In this document: positions 18,458 through 26,012 of the stretch, in pieces | Layout: each line of letters starts with the position of its first letter | How positions within the stretch are numbered: position 1 is the stretch's first letter | Source: Chromatiales bacterium | Lineage (GTDB): Bacteria > Pseudomonadota > Gammaproteobacteria > JAGRCI01 | Length of the DNA: 32,034 nucleotides | Assembly: GCA_020445565.1 (NCBI GenBank) | Contig: JAGRGI010000033.1 | Span: 1 to 32,034, forward strand | Direction of reading: 5' to 3' | Notes under the pieces: model-generated | Told to the model about the DNA's origin: nothing | Database searches by the model: none | What the model saw: the letters and a program-made list of their open reading frames with translations, nothing else | Position numbers and translations under genes: made by a program

Positions 18458-19278
18458 CGCGTTCCTCCCAGCTCTACGCGCCCATCTCCGTCAATCGAAA
18501 TCGTGCCGCCCTTGACCTTGCTCATCTGCCGTTGCAGCGCATCGTGAATGCTCGCCGACAGGATCACACCCCAACGTATGTTCTCATTAGCCTCCTCGTT
18601 ACCGGAATGCGCCTGAAACGCCTGTCGCATAGGCTCCGGCACCGTAGCCGGTTCCATATCGTGAACCTGCTTCGGGGCCTGTGCGCTCCGGTACGTCCAG
18701 GACGCGCCGCGGCCAACCAGACGCCAGGCGCGGCCACCGACCAACGCATAGAATTTCACCGCATCGCGCCGCACCAATCGGCCCAGGGCATCGGCGGAAG
18801 AGAAGCGCAGGGCAAATCCCTCGTGCTCTTCGGTTGCGGGCTCCGAAGGGGCCGCCGGTAAAGGCTCCGCCTCCGACTTCGGTTCGGGTTCGATCTCAGC
18901 GCGTGGTTCTGCCGGCTCGCGAGGCGGGACGGCCTGTGAGGTTTCCACCGGTTGCCCAGGTGATTGCGGCGGCTGCAACTCCGCCAACGTCTTGCGCAGA
19001 GCGGCATTCACCGTTTCCAAGCGCCCGATTTCCTGACGTTGCGCAGCCAGGGTTTGCCGTGCGTTGCGGTGTGAGTCCCGTTCGGCCGTCAGTTCCGTGG
19101 TCAGGCGGTCGATCTCGAGCCGGTCGACAGGTCGCAGCGACATACTCTGGACCAGGGCGAAGATGGCGGTAAGGCACAGGCCCAAAATGGCCATAAAGCG
19201 CATCACGTCGGTTTGCAGCGACTCGCCTTCGGCATCTGCCCAGCTGCCGCTGGTCCGGTATCGTGCGGAGACGATCAT
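18454..19278 (-). CDS. ExbD/TolR/MotB-like single-span protein with coiled coil and periplasmic domain
   Basis: This 274-residue protein has a short cytoplasmic N-terminus and one membrane helix at about 26-46, preceded by TDVMRFMAILG. An Asp-Val-Met at the helix mouth (Asp24) matches the position of the proton-carrying aspartate in ExbD/TolR/MotB stator proteins. A coiled coil (about 55-105, ending in LRKTLAEL) and a Pro/Glu-rich linker (about 105-150) lead to a C-terminal domain of about 120 residues ending GGTISIDGDGRVEL. No OmpA-type peptidoglycan-binding domain is present, unlike MotB or ZorB. It is encoded immediately after a MotA/ExbB-like gene and overlaps it by ATGA, which strengthens the stator-pair reading. 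The C-terminal domain is unassigned. Confidence 0.6.
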   Translation of the reverse strand: MIVSARYRTSGSWADAEGESLQTDVMRFMAILGLCLTAIFALVQSMSLRPVDRLEIDRLTTELTAERDSHRNARQTLAAQRQEIGRLETVNAALRKTLAELQPPQSPGQPVETSQAVPPREPAEPRAEIEPEPKSEAEPLPAAPSEPATEEHEGFALRFSSADALGRLVRRDAVKFYALVGGRAWRLVGRGASWTYRSAQAPKQVHDMEPATVPEPMRQAFQAHSGNEEANENIRWGVILSASIHDALQRQMSKVKGGTISIDGDGRVELGGTR

Positions 19279-19895
19279 TGGCGCGCTCCCCGACAGGCAA
19301 GATCGTCACGGATTCCCTGCAAAAGGGATTCGATGCGCGCACCCGTGGCGCTGTCGGCCTGTTGGTAATAGGCACGCAATGCACCGCCCACGGCCAATGC
19401 CTTGTAGACGCGCAGCAGGTAACCCCCTACACCGCCGAATATGGTGGTGGAGAGGGCAACCAGAATGCCCCCCTCCACCAGACGCTGGAGCAAGCGGTAG
19501 GCACCGTCGGCAGGCAGTTCTGCCGGCTCGCCGAGAGCGAACAGCAGGGCGCCGCGCATGCCGACGGCAGTCCAAATGACACCGATGCCGAAAAACACCC
19601 CTGTCCACACGTCCACCAGGTGTTCCCACTGGGCAACCCGTTCCGGGGCCTGCCGTGCCGCCAAGGCACGGCGCAGGCGTTCCAGGGCATGGAGATAGAA
19701 CAGCAGGCACAGGGCGAAGGGGATCAGGGACAAGCCCAGGTTGCGTTGCAGCCATTCCATTGCCGTGGCCAGGTCGGGCAGCCGTGTCAGGCTTACCGAC
19801 AGCCAGCCGGCGTACTCCATGCCGTACCCCAGCATCAGCACGCTGGCCACTCCGGCCAGCAGGCCGGCACCCATACCGCGAGCAAATCCGCCCAT
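19275..19895 (-). CDS. MotA/TolQ/ExbB-like multi-span membrane protein
   Basis: This 206-residue inner-membrane protein has about four hydrophobic segments (about 8-30, 48-70, 93-118 and 140-165). The last two flank WTGVFFGIGVIWTAVG and EGGILVALSTTIFGGVGGYLL. The second of these has the small-residue and Thr-Thr pattern seen in the pore helices of MotA/TolQ/ExbB proton channels. The loop between helices 2 and 3 is short and basic, without the long cytoplasmic tail of ZorA. The ATG at 19895 follows GGAGGGG; a GTG one codon earlier (19898) is an alternative. It overlaps the next gene by ATGA. Proton-channel function is inferred from pattern and from the adjacent single-span partner. Confidence 0.6.
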   Translation of the reverse strand: MGGFARGMGAGLLAGVASVLMLGYGMEYAGWLSVSLTRLPDLATAMEWLQRNLGLSLIPFALCLLFYLHALERLRRALAARQAPERVAQWEHLVDVWTGVFFGIGVIWTAVGMRGALLFALGEPAELPADGAYRLLQRLVEGGILVALSTTIFGGVGGYLLRVYKALAVGGALRAYYQQADSATGARIESLLQGIRDDLACRGARQ

Positions 19896-19907
19896 CACCC
19901 CTCCCCC

Positions 19908-20468
19908 CTACAGCGACGAGGCGCAGGCCTGGCAGGTGGCTTCCAGTACCAGTTCTGCCTCTTGTACCAAGCGCGCGGCACGGTGATAGCCGTCCTGGTC
20001 TTTAGCGACCTTGAGCATGCCCAGTTCCTTGTCCAGCAGTTCCTTATCCATGGCATCCAGAACGCGCAGCTTGTTAGGGCAGGTCAGGGAACAATTGTTG
20101 TAGTCCCCTGCCAGGGACATGAACTTTACGTTGAAGTAACGGTTGTAATAGTTGCCGGCCTGCTTGCGGGATATCAGTCCCTGATCGGCTGCCCAGACGA
20201 AGAACTCACTGAAGATCTGCCGGTTACGCGGTTTCGGATCGCCCTCGGCAATGGTGAGGAGGGCGCCTACGTAGGCATCGAAATTGCCGGCGCATCCGCG
20301 CGCAAGGTCGTTTCGAGCGTCATCCATGGCGACCATCAGGTCGTGTCCGGTCGGCGGATGACAGACCAGCGGCTTGTCCTGCGGGCGCGGCGCCTGGGCC
20401 TGACAGGCAGCGAGCAGCAGAGCCAGCGCACCACCGATAAAAACAAGATGCAATGCACGATTGGTCAT
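19908..20468 (-). CDS. Cysteine-rich lipoprotein of unknown function
   Basis: This 186-residue product has a lipobox (LALLLAACQ, lipidation Cys22) after a hydrophobic signal. The mature part holds about eight cysteines in paired spacings (VCHPP, RGCAGN, NNCSLTCP and ATCQACASSL), suggesting disulfides in the periplasm. I recognise no domain. The ATG at 20468 was chosen over 20489 because GGGAG sits 7 bases upstream of it. It lies 24 bp after the upstream secreted-protein gene and 12 bp before the ExbB-like gene on the same strand, so it is in the same operon. It may be a partner of the other lipoprotein (17066-18457); nothing more can be supported. Confidence 0.7.
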   Translation of the reverse strand: MTNRALHLVFIGGALALLLAACQAQAPRPQDKPLVCHPPTGHDLMVAMDDARNDLARGCAGNFDAYVGALLTIAEGDPKPRNRQIFSEFFVWAADQGLISRKQAGNYYNRYFNVKFMSLAGDYNNCSLTCPNKLRVLDAMDKELLDKELGMLKVAKDQDGYHRAARLVQEAELVLEATCQACASSL

Positions 20469-20492
20469 GGCGGTTCTCCCGGTTTTCATGAA

Positions 20493-21314
20493 TCAAAGTT
20501 CCAGCGGACTACGGTAGACATCGGTTTGCGGTCCGCCGGGCGGGCCGATGGCGGGCAGGTCCGTCTCGTATTCACCGAACAGAATGCCCTTCACCTGACC
20601 AACGATTTCCTGCATCTGCGGCGTGACCATGCCGAAGCTCTGATTGAGCTGTTCCATCAAGGTGGCACGATTGATTTCCTCCTGAGTCCGGGCGATCAGT
20701 CCGGCGGCTTCCTGCATGTCCAGGTAGATATCGGAGGCGATCACCGCCATGGACGCACCGGCATTGCTGCCGGAGTGGGCCACCAGTTTGTAGTACTGGG
20801 CGAAACGATCGCTGAGGCGAAGGCCCGATTTGCCGCGCAGGGCCGGCCCCTGGCCGGTAGATGAAGTGCTGTCCCGGCCCAGGAGGTTTTCCTGCAAGGC
20901 CCAGGGGGTAAGCTTGAGCCCCAGTTCGCTGCGGATCCGACGTTCGAGGGTCTTTCGGGTACTGTCGACCGCCTTTTCCATATCCGGCAGACGCTGCCCC
21001 ATGGCATTGAGCATTTCCAGGTAGGTACCGCCCAGCTCCTTGGCCAGGCGTTGACAGCCCTGGTCACCCTCAGCCCCCTCGCACTTGCTCTCCTGGTACA
21101 ACTTCAATTGTTCGTCCAGGCGGCCAATGATGTCCTGCAAACCGGTTTCCATTTCCCTGGCGACCGTGCCGGTCTGTTGAATCTCCTCCAACACGGACGT
21201 GGGAAACAAACGGATGGTGGGTGGTTCGGCGGCGGCAAAGCCGGTAACGGGAACGGCCGTGACCAATATCAACAGGGTCGCGGCCACCAGTTGGCGCGAA
21301 TCGTCGGATTTCAT
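20493..21314 (-). CDS. Secreted helical protein, first gene of the envelope operon
   Basis: This 273-residue protein has an N-terminal signal peptide (RQLVAATLLILVTAVPVTGFAAA, cleavage about residue 29). A mostly helical, charged mature chain follows, with long heptad-like stretches (TVAREMETGLQDIIGRLDEQ, and the segment around EEINRATLMEQL). I recognise no family. The ATG at 21314 has the strongest ribosome site in the region (GAGGAGGGAG, about 3 bases away); the frame stays open for 79 further codons upstream but without any family signal. A repeat resembling a response-regulator site lies 55-78 bp upstream. It leads a seven-gene run ending at 15832 in which most junctions overlap. Confidence 0.7.
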   Translation of the reverse strand: MKSDDSRQLVAATLLILVTAVPVTGFAAAEPPTIRLFPTSVLEEIQQTGTVAREMETGLQDIIGRLDEQLKLYQESKCEGAEGDQGCQRLAKELGGTYLEMLNAMGQRLPDMEKAVDSTRKTLERRIRSELGLKLTPWALQENLLGRDSTSSTGQGPALRGKSGLRLSDRFAQYYKLVAHSGSNAGASMAVIASDIYLDMQEAAGLIARTQEEINRATLMEQLNQSFGMVTPQMQEIVGQVKGILFGEYETDLPAIGPPGGPQTDVYRSPLEL

Positions 21315-21852
21315 TGCTCCCTCCTCGCGGGTTTTTTCAAGTGACGAGGAGAGTTTGCGAAGACTTGGCTGAACCCTTCCTGAACGGTTCAGCAGACTGG
21401 CATACCGGGGCGCCGAGTCGTATCTGCCCACCGAACCGGACAGGCGGAATCCAGTCGCAAGCAGGCGTCGCCAGGCCGAGAACCAACGACTGGCGCCGAT
21501 AGGCCGCAAGGGTTCCCGATCCGAAGGCTCGAATCTGACGCGCTGCACCAAAGTGGATTCGCGACGACCATTGAGCGCACCTCAGCCTGTCTCGTTGGCG
21601 CGTTTCAAACGATCACAGTCGTACACGTACCTGAGATTGCTGCAACAGCTTGCGATGGCGCGAAAACTTGATGCTATCCATTGGCGTGGAGCCGACGAAT
21701 TTGGGGCAATTTGGCTGGCAATACGCACAGACATCGTGCGGTATTTGTTATTGTCCTCCACGAAAACATACTAACAGACTATTTTTTATAGAAAAATTTC
21801 ACTGGCGCCATACTTGCTGCTTTTTTCGAAACCACTCAGGAACTCACGCACG
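21315..21852. other. Divergent intergenic region between envelope operon and ATP-grasp gene
   Basis: This 538-bp stretch has no convincing gene. The left part (to about 21640) is GC-rich and holds the CTGAAC repeats (21369-21392). The right part (about 21730-21830) is clearly AT-rich, with runs such as TTTTTTATAGAAAAATTT, and is the probable promoter region of the ATP-grasp gene. I could not fix a -35/-10 pair there. Short open frames in both directions show no recognisable protein. Confidence 0.6.
21369..21392 (-). promoter_or_regulatory. Tandem/inverted CTGAAC repeats, possible response-regulator site
   Basis: CTGAAC occurs at 21369-21374 and again at 21380-21385, an exact 11-bp period. 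The second copy is followed by its inverse, GTTCAG, at 21387-21392, giving a 13-bp palindrome. An 11-bp direct repeat is typical of OmpR-family response-regulator binding sites. It lies 55-78 bp upstream of the first gene of the envelope operon, where an activator would sit. Confidence 0.45.
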
Positions 21853-22962
21853 ATGAGCAGCGCATACCAATCCCCTTATCCGCACAGCCGCCACCGAATT
21901 TTCAATCACGACATCCTCTCTTGTACCCATGAAGACGTCGCCGGCAATCACCTGTATTCCGGCCGCGCCCTTGGTATGACCGAACCGGACGATGTCATAC
22001 AGATCCACCCATTTCTGAAGCGCGAGTGGAAATACATCACCCGACACTACCAAAACATAGCGCTGCCATATGCACAGCAGGTGATTTGGGACGTATCGCT
22101 GAAACGACTGCAAGACTTCCCGGACCGGCAAGAATCGCTGTTTTATTTCGGCCCGCGCGAAAATGGCATACGGCCGCAGCAGCGTTACTACCGGGTCGTC
22201 GAGCACATCAACAACAAGAACAACTTTGTCGCCCTCGCGTCTCATCTGCGCATGGACATACCGGCCACCAAATGTTTTCAGGGCAAGGAGTGGTTTGCCG
22301 GATTGGATCACTTCGAGTACCCCTGCTATGTCAAGGCAGCCGTATCCGTGGCTGGCAAGGGTATCTTTCGCTGCGAGAATGCGCAGCAGGTAATCCAGGC
22401 CCTGGCGCATTTCGACGACAACGTACCGCTTCAGGTACAAGAGGAGATCTCCACGCAGGTATTTCTCAATCTCCAGTACACGGCGGATGAACAGGGAGTC
22501 ACCCCGTTGCTGGCGAGTGAACAGGTCCTGAACGGGTTCACGCACCAGGGCAATCGGTACCCGGCCTGCTGCGAACCCTGGGAGTCGGTTGACCCCATGG
22601 CCGAATGGCTATGGGAAAAGGGCATGCGCGGGATCTTCGCCTTTGATGTGGGTGTGGTGAGGCAAGACGGCGAAACACGCTATGTGCCTATTGAATGCAA
22701 CCCACGCTTCAACGGTGCCTCCTATCCCTCCGCCATTGCCCAGCGCATGGGCATACGCCAATGGATCGCCAAGGAACTGAAGACCCGTGCCGGCACCCTG
22801 GGGGATATCGACCTGGACGGATTGGAATACGACGCCGCTACCGGGAAAGGCATCATCGTGGTCAACTGGGGCACGGTCTTGATCGGCAAGATCGCCGTGC
22901 TCATCGCTGGCAACCCGCAGCAACAGGCCGACCTCGAAGCGCAACTGCGGAAAAGGCTATAA
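21853..22962 (+). CDS. ATP-grasp superfamily ligase
   Basis: This 369-residue cytoplasmic enzyme of the ATP-grasp fold couples ATP to carboxylate-amine (or similar) ligation through an acyl phosphate. Visible features are YPCYVKAAVSVAGKG (about 156-170, with Lys161 and the Gly-rich loop), LQVQEEIS (194-200, the purine-binding strand), GIFAFDVGVV (260-269) and YVPIECNPRFNG (277-288), where Glu281 and Asn283 are the Mg2+-ATP ligands. The substrate cannot be told from sequence. The start at 21853 has a weak AGGAA about 11 bases upstream; the alternative at 21814 adds 13 residues. The next gene, 43 bp downstream, is an isoaspartyl peptidase, so the two may act on the same peptide-like compound. 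Confidence 0.8.
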   Translation: MSSAYQSPYPHSRHRIFNHDILSCTHEDVAGNHLYSGRALGMTEPDDVIQIHPFLKREWKYITRHYQNIALPYAQQVIWDVSLKRLQDFPDRQESLFYFGPRENGIRPQQRYYRVVEHINNKNNFVALASHLRMDIPATKCFQGKEWFAGLDHFEYPCYVKAAVSVAGKGIFRCENAQQVIQALAHFDDNVPLQVQEEISTQVFLNLQYTADEQGVTPLLASEQVLNGFTHQGNRYPACCEPWESVDPMAEWLWEKGMRGIFAFDVGVVRQDGETRYVPIECNPRFNGASYPSAIAQRMGIRQWIAKELKTRAGTLGDIDLDGLEYDAATGKGIIVVNWGTVLIGKIAVLIAGNPQQQADLEAQLRKRL

Positions 22963-23005
22963 TCGCCTCCTTCAATTATCCACTGTAAAGAGACCGCGAA
23001 ATATC

Positions 23006-23947
23006 TTGCCTCAAACCTTTTCGCTGATGGTCCATGGCGGTGCTGGCGCCCTGGACAATGTCACCAATGAAGCAGAAGCCGTGCGCTATCTGGAAGCCAT
23101 GCGGGTGGTTCTGGACCATGGGCGCCACATTCTGGAGCTGGGAGGTTCCGCCCTGGAGGCGGTGGAACAATGCGCCGCACTACTGGAGGACGACCCACTT
23201 TTCAACGCTGGCGCGGGTTCGGTGTTGAACGAAGAAGGTCGTGTCGAGATGGATGCTGCCATCATGTGCGGCCAAACGCTCAACGCGGGCTCAGTGGCGG
23301 GGGTACGCAATATCGCCAATCCCATTCAATTGGCTCGTGTAGTACTGGCTGAGAGCGAGCACGTCATGCTGATCGGCGAAGGGGCCATGCGCTTTGCCGA
23401 TCTGCATGGCTTCGAACGGGTCGCCGATCACTACTTCCTCACCCCCGACCGCATCGCCCAATGGGAAAAGGCCCATCGAGACCATCGCATGGGCCTGGAC
23501 CACGACTGCGAAGAGCAGATGCCGGACCTGCGCAACGACAAATTCGGCACCATCGGCGCCGTAGCCAAAGACAGCAAGGGCAATCTGGCTGCCGCCACCT
23601 CCACCGGTGGCATCGTCAACAAGCGCTTCGGGCGTGTGGGCGACTCGCCTATCGTCGGTGCCGGCGTGTATGCGGACAACAGCACCTGCGCGGTCTCCTG
23701 TACCGGCTTCGGCGAGGACTTTCTGCGCGTCGCCCTGGCCAAGACCCTTTCAGATATCATCGAATTCACCGGCGCCGAGGGAAAGGCCGCCGCCGAGAGA
23801 GGAATCGACTACCTGAGCACCAAGGTTAACGGACGCGGCGGATTTATCATGATCGACCACGACGGGCGTTGCTGTTCGGCATTCACCACCAAGCGCATGA
23901 TTCATGGTTGGATTGAACGCGGTGGAGAGACGGTTTGTCGATTCTAG
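23006..23947 (+). CDS. iaaA: Isoaspartyl peptidase / plant-type L-asparaginase (Ntn hydrolase)
   Basis: This 313-residue N-terminal nucleophile hydrolase cleaves beta-aspartyl peptides and/or asparagine. It should autoprocess before Thr182 in DKFGTIGAVA into alpha and beta subunits; the new N-terminal Thr is the nucleophile. Other family blocks are MVHGGAGAL (8-16), DPLFNAGAGSVLN (63-75), EMDAAIM (81-87), ATSTGG and KRFGRVGDSPIVGAG, with GGFIMIDHDG near the end. The start is taken as TTG at 23006. The family needs a beta strand of 7-9 residues before HGGAG, and the next Met (23027) would leave only one residue before the His. The processing site favours isoaspartyl peptidase, but glycosylasparaginase-like activity cannot be ruled out. 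It follows the ATP-grasp gene by 43 bp. Confidence 0.9.
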   Translation: MPQTFSLMVHGGAGALDNVTNEAEAVRYLEAMRVVLDHGRHILELGGSALEAVEQCAALLEDDPLFNAGAGSVLNEEGRVEMDAAIMCGQTLNAGSVAGVRNIANPIQLARVVLAESEHVMLIGEGAMRFADLHGFERVADHYFLTPDRIAQWEKAHRDHRMGLDHDCEEQMPDLRNDKFGTIGAVAKDSKGNLAAATSTGGIVNKRFGRVGDSPIVGAGVYADNSTCAVSCTGFGEDFLRVALAKTLSDIIEFTGAEGKAAAERGIDYLSTKVNGRGGFIMIDHDGRCCSAFTTKRMIHGWIERGGETVCRF

Positions 23948-24326
23948 AGGAAAAACGTTGGGTGGGGTGCGTCAAAAGACAGCGGTGACCTTTCGAGCTA
24001 GATAGTCCGGAAGTGGGTGGCTGGGCTCCGGTGGTCGTGGGCAGACCAAGGCAAAGCTTATTTGGACATCACCGCTTTTAGTAAACAGCGGCGTATGGGT
24101 GGCTTCACCTAGGCACTTGAAAAGATGGTGGCCAGGGACAGAATCGAACTGCCGACACGGGGATTTTCAGAGCCTGTAAAATCAATAACTTACTGATTAT
24201 TCTAGAACAGGGGTAATTCGGTACAGTTAGGAATAATTGTGTTGATTCAGCAGGTTAGATCAGGTTGGCTCAATTAGTGAAAACTGGGTGGTGTACCGCA
24301 AGTGCACTGAGAATTCGTGATAAGAA
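23948..24326. other. Gene-free stretch crossing the island boundary
   Basis: No gene is supported in these 379 bases. They hold the tRNA-Phe 3' fragment (24127-24171) and, just to its right, an imperfect dyad: AATCAATAA at 24180-24188 and TTACTGATT at 24190-24198, which match in 8 of 9 pairs. Composition drops in GC from about 24172 on, consistent with the island side. I saw no clear terminator for the peptidase gene. Confidence 0.6.
24127..24171 (-). other. Attachment-site remnant: 3' part of a tRNA-Phe gene
   Basis: Read on the minus strand, these 45 bases match bacterial tRNA-Phe from the anticodon loop (CTGAAAA, anticodon GAA) through the variable loop, the T-arm (CAG-TTCGATT-CTG, still paired) and the acceptor 3' strand CCCTGGC to A-CCA. 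The 5' half is absent: beyond 24171 the sequence no longer fits. This is the classic footprint left at the far end of an element integrated into a tRNA gene. Because the fragment's 5' side faces higher coordinates, the element lies to the right and the old chromosome to the left. Confidence 0.85.
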
Positions 24327-25637
24327 TTATTTATATGAGCCTATCTGGTCGACCATGGCCTTTATCCTTGCCGCATCACCTTCAAGACCTTCAAAGGCAT
24401 AAGGGTTTAAGAACTGGCGACGCCACAGGAAGACTCTGTCAGTCTCGGTGAGAGATGCCTCATCACAAACCGAATCCCAATGTTCGATGATGAAGCCAAT
24501 CTGCCTTTCAACGATTTCAATGGCCTCTTTACGCGACAACAGGAAGTTGGCAGCCGACGCCAAACAGGAGGAGAGTTTGCTCATGCGGTTATCGCCGGCA
24601 ATCAGCATAGCCTGCGAAGCTTCATGACCCGTCCGCGCCTGCGGACAGATGTCATATGCCGGTGTCAATTCAAGTGTCTCTCCATCCCAGAACGCCGCAT
24701 GGTTGCGTGCATGGTCATCGGTATTGCCGCAAAGGATATTGAAGACCAGCCGGGCGAAAAGCTCCCGCAGTGTGGCGGCGGCATTTGCAAAACGGTGACG
24801 TACGATTTCAGCAAGCTCTTCGTAACTTGCATAGCGCGCCATCATTTCATCGAGCGCCAACAGGGTTAGCGCCGAGACCATCATCCTGCGCTGCCAGCCT
24901 GCCTGGGTTTGAATGCGGTCAAAGCGCTCGATCAACAACACATCCTTGTTCAGGGAGCGGGTCAGCGACACCCGTGCAACATTCAATCCGACTGATGCGG
25001 CCAGTCGCATGGCAATGAATTCAGCCTTTACCACACTGTAAAGATCAGTCGCCGAGGAAAACTTCGCAATATATTTACAGTCACCAGCCTCGATCTGCGC
25101 CTTGGGCCTTGCGCCACCAATCGAGGTCCCGTGTTGTAGCGCCTGATCGAGTTCCGGGCTCAGCGGCAAGCCTTCCTCGACGCGTTCGGCGGCCTCGACC
25201 AGTTCGTCCAGAGTAACATTCCCGGTTGTGCGCGGCAGATATTCCGTGGCAGAACGCTGAAAATCCAGTGCACCGGTACGGTCCGAGCCGGATTCCAGCA
25301 AATAGGTCAACTCATCCAGCTGAGCGGTATCCGCCCTTGCGTCCTTGAGACCCAGCCTTCTATTGATGATGACTCGCCGGCCCCAGGCATCAGGCGAACC
25401 ATCGCGGATACAGCCCGGAATGCTTAAACCCGGCAACAAGGGGATATGACCGGACTGCAGCGGCAGCTCGGGGGCATACAGGGCTATGGTATTTTCTCGT
25501 GCCAGGTAGCTCTTGCCGTAATTGAAAATCAGCTGACCGCCCTCTGCCGTCAACTTGCCCGCCACGACAGGCCGGATTTCACCCGGCAGCCATGCCCAGA
25601 CAAAGGCCTCGCTGTAAAGACCGTCAGAATTCATCAT
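24327..25637 (-). CDS. hipA: HipA-family serine/threonine kinase toxin
   Basis: This protein is a 436-residue HipA-type kinase. In the family such toxins phosphorylate targets such as glutamyl-tRNA synthetase and cause growth arrest or persistence when free of HipB. Visible parts are the N-terminal GIRDGSPDAW-like segment (about 76-85), the Gly-rich loop SIGGARPK (172-179), the ATP lysine in YIAKF (Lys192), the catalytic loop LCGNTDDHARNH (302-313) and the metal-binding YDI (Asp329). All key residues are present, so it looks active. The start is the ATG at 25637 (or 25634), overlapping the hipB stop by a few codons. The longer frame back to 25787 would lie wholly inside hipB and reads as nonsense there. 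It ends about 155 bp from the island boundary. Confidence 0.9.
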   Translation of the reverse strand: MMNSDGLYSEAFVWAWLPGEIRPVVAGKLTAEGGQLIFNYGKSYLARENTIALYAPELPLQSGHIPLLPGLSIPGCIRDGSPDAWGRRVIINRRLGLKDARADTAQLDELTYLLESGSDRTGALDFQRSATEYLPRTTGNVTLDELVEAAERVEEGLPLSPELDQALQHGTSIGGARPKAQIEAGDCKYIAKFSSATDLYSVVKAEFIAMRLAASVGLNVARVSLTRSLNKDVLLIERFDRIQTQAGWQRRMMVSALTLLALDEMMARYASYEELAEIVRHRFANAAATLRELFARLVFNILCGNTDDHARNHAAFWDGETLELTPAYDICPQARTGHEASQAMLIAGDNRMSKLSSCLASAANFLLSRKEAIEIVERQIGFIIEHWDSVCDEASLTETDRVFLWRRQFLNPYAFEGLEGDAARIKAMVDQIGSYK

Positions 25638-25956
25638 CCACCGGCTTGCTGCGCTTGCGTACGCTGGCGGGCAACAAAGCCAGCCTGTCCTCGATGCGGG
25701 CAATGTGAGCGACCAGTGCGCTGCGCTCGTCATCGAACAAGGTGACACCCACCAGAGCCGCCACCTCGAACACCAGTCCGATGGCAACGTTCAGGTCACC
25801 CTTCTCGATCTTCTGCAGGGTCGCCCGCGAGATACCGGCCCGCTCCGCGAGCTCCTGCTCGGTCCACTTTCGGCGCTTGCGTCCCAGCCGGACCTGCCTG
25901 GCCAGCAGTATCGCGGCATCATGCGTATAGCGGGAATAGGTTCTGTCTTTCGTCAT
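25624..25956 (-). CDS. hipB: HipB-like Xre-family antitoxin/repressor
   Basis: This product is a 110-residue DNA-binding protein with an Xre-type helix-turn-helix at about residues 35-60 (WTEQELAERAGISRATLQKIEKG). HipB proteins neutralise HipA and repress their own operon. The C-terminal tail (ASVRKRSKPVDDEF) is basic then acidic, as expected of a flexible antitoxin tail. I prefer the ATG at 25956. The in-frame ATG at 25977 lies inside an operator-like repeat (25966-25981) and only about 13 bases from the predicted transcription start; neither has a clear ribosome site. It overlaps hipA by 14 bp. Confidence 0.82.
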   Translation of the reverse strand: MTKDRTYSRYTHDAAILLARQVRLGRKRRKWTEQELAERAGISRATLQKIEKGDLNVAIGLVFEVAALVGVTLFDDERSALVAHIARIEDRLALLPASVRKRSKPVDDEF

Positions 25957-25965
25957 TTTGACTGC

Positions 25966-26012
25966 TTTAATAATCATTTAATTATCTTATGACCATTTTA
26001 ATAGTCATTTAA
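25966..26012 (-). promoter_or_regulatory. Two operator-like 16-bp repeats upstream of hipB
   Basis: TTTAATAATCATTTAA (25966-25981) and TTTAATAGTCATTTAA (25997-26012) differ at one base and are 31 bp apart, about three helical turns. Each is an imperfect palindrome of the form TTnAATnATnATTnAA. The outer copy covers the probable -10 region, so binding would block the promoter. A perfect ATGAC-N10-GTCAT dyad (25989-26008) overlaps it. Autorepression by HipB, or HipB-HipA, is the natural reading. Confidence 0.6.

Noticed and set aside
18454-19895. Zorya defence system (ZorA/ZorB)
   Set aside because: The ExbB-like protein lacks ZorA's long cytoplasmic tail, its partner lacks an OmpA-type domain, and no ZorC/D/E-like gene is adjacent.
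21480-21551. Possible tRNA-like sequence ending in GCTGCACCA
   Set aside because: No matching 5' acceptor strand, D-arm or anticodon stem can be folded upstream, so this looks like chance.
21853-23947. Cyanophycin synthesis and degradation locus
   Set aside because: The ATP-grasp protein is 369 residues with one ligase unit, far smaller than cyanophycin synthetase, and no cyanophycinase is present.
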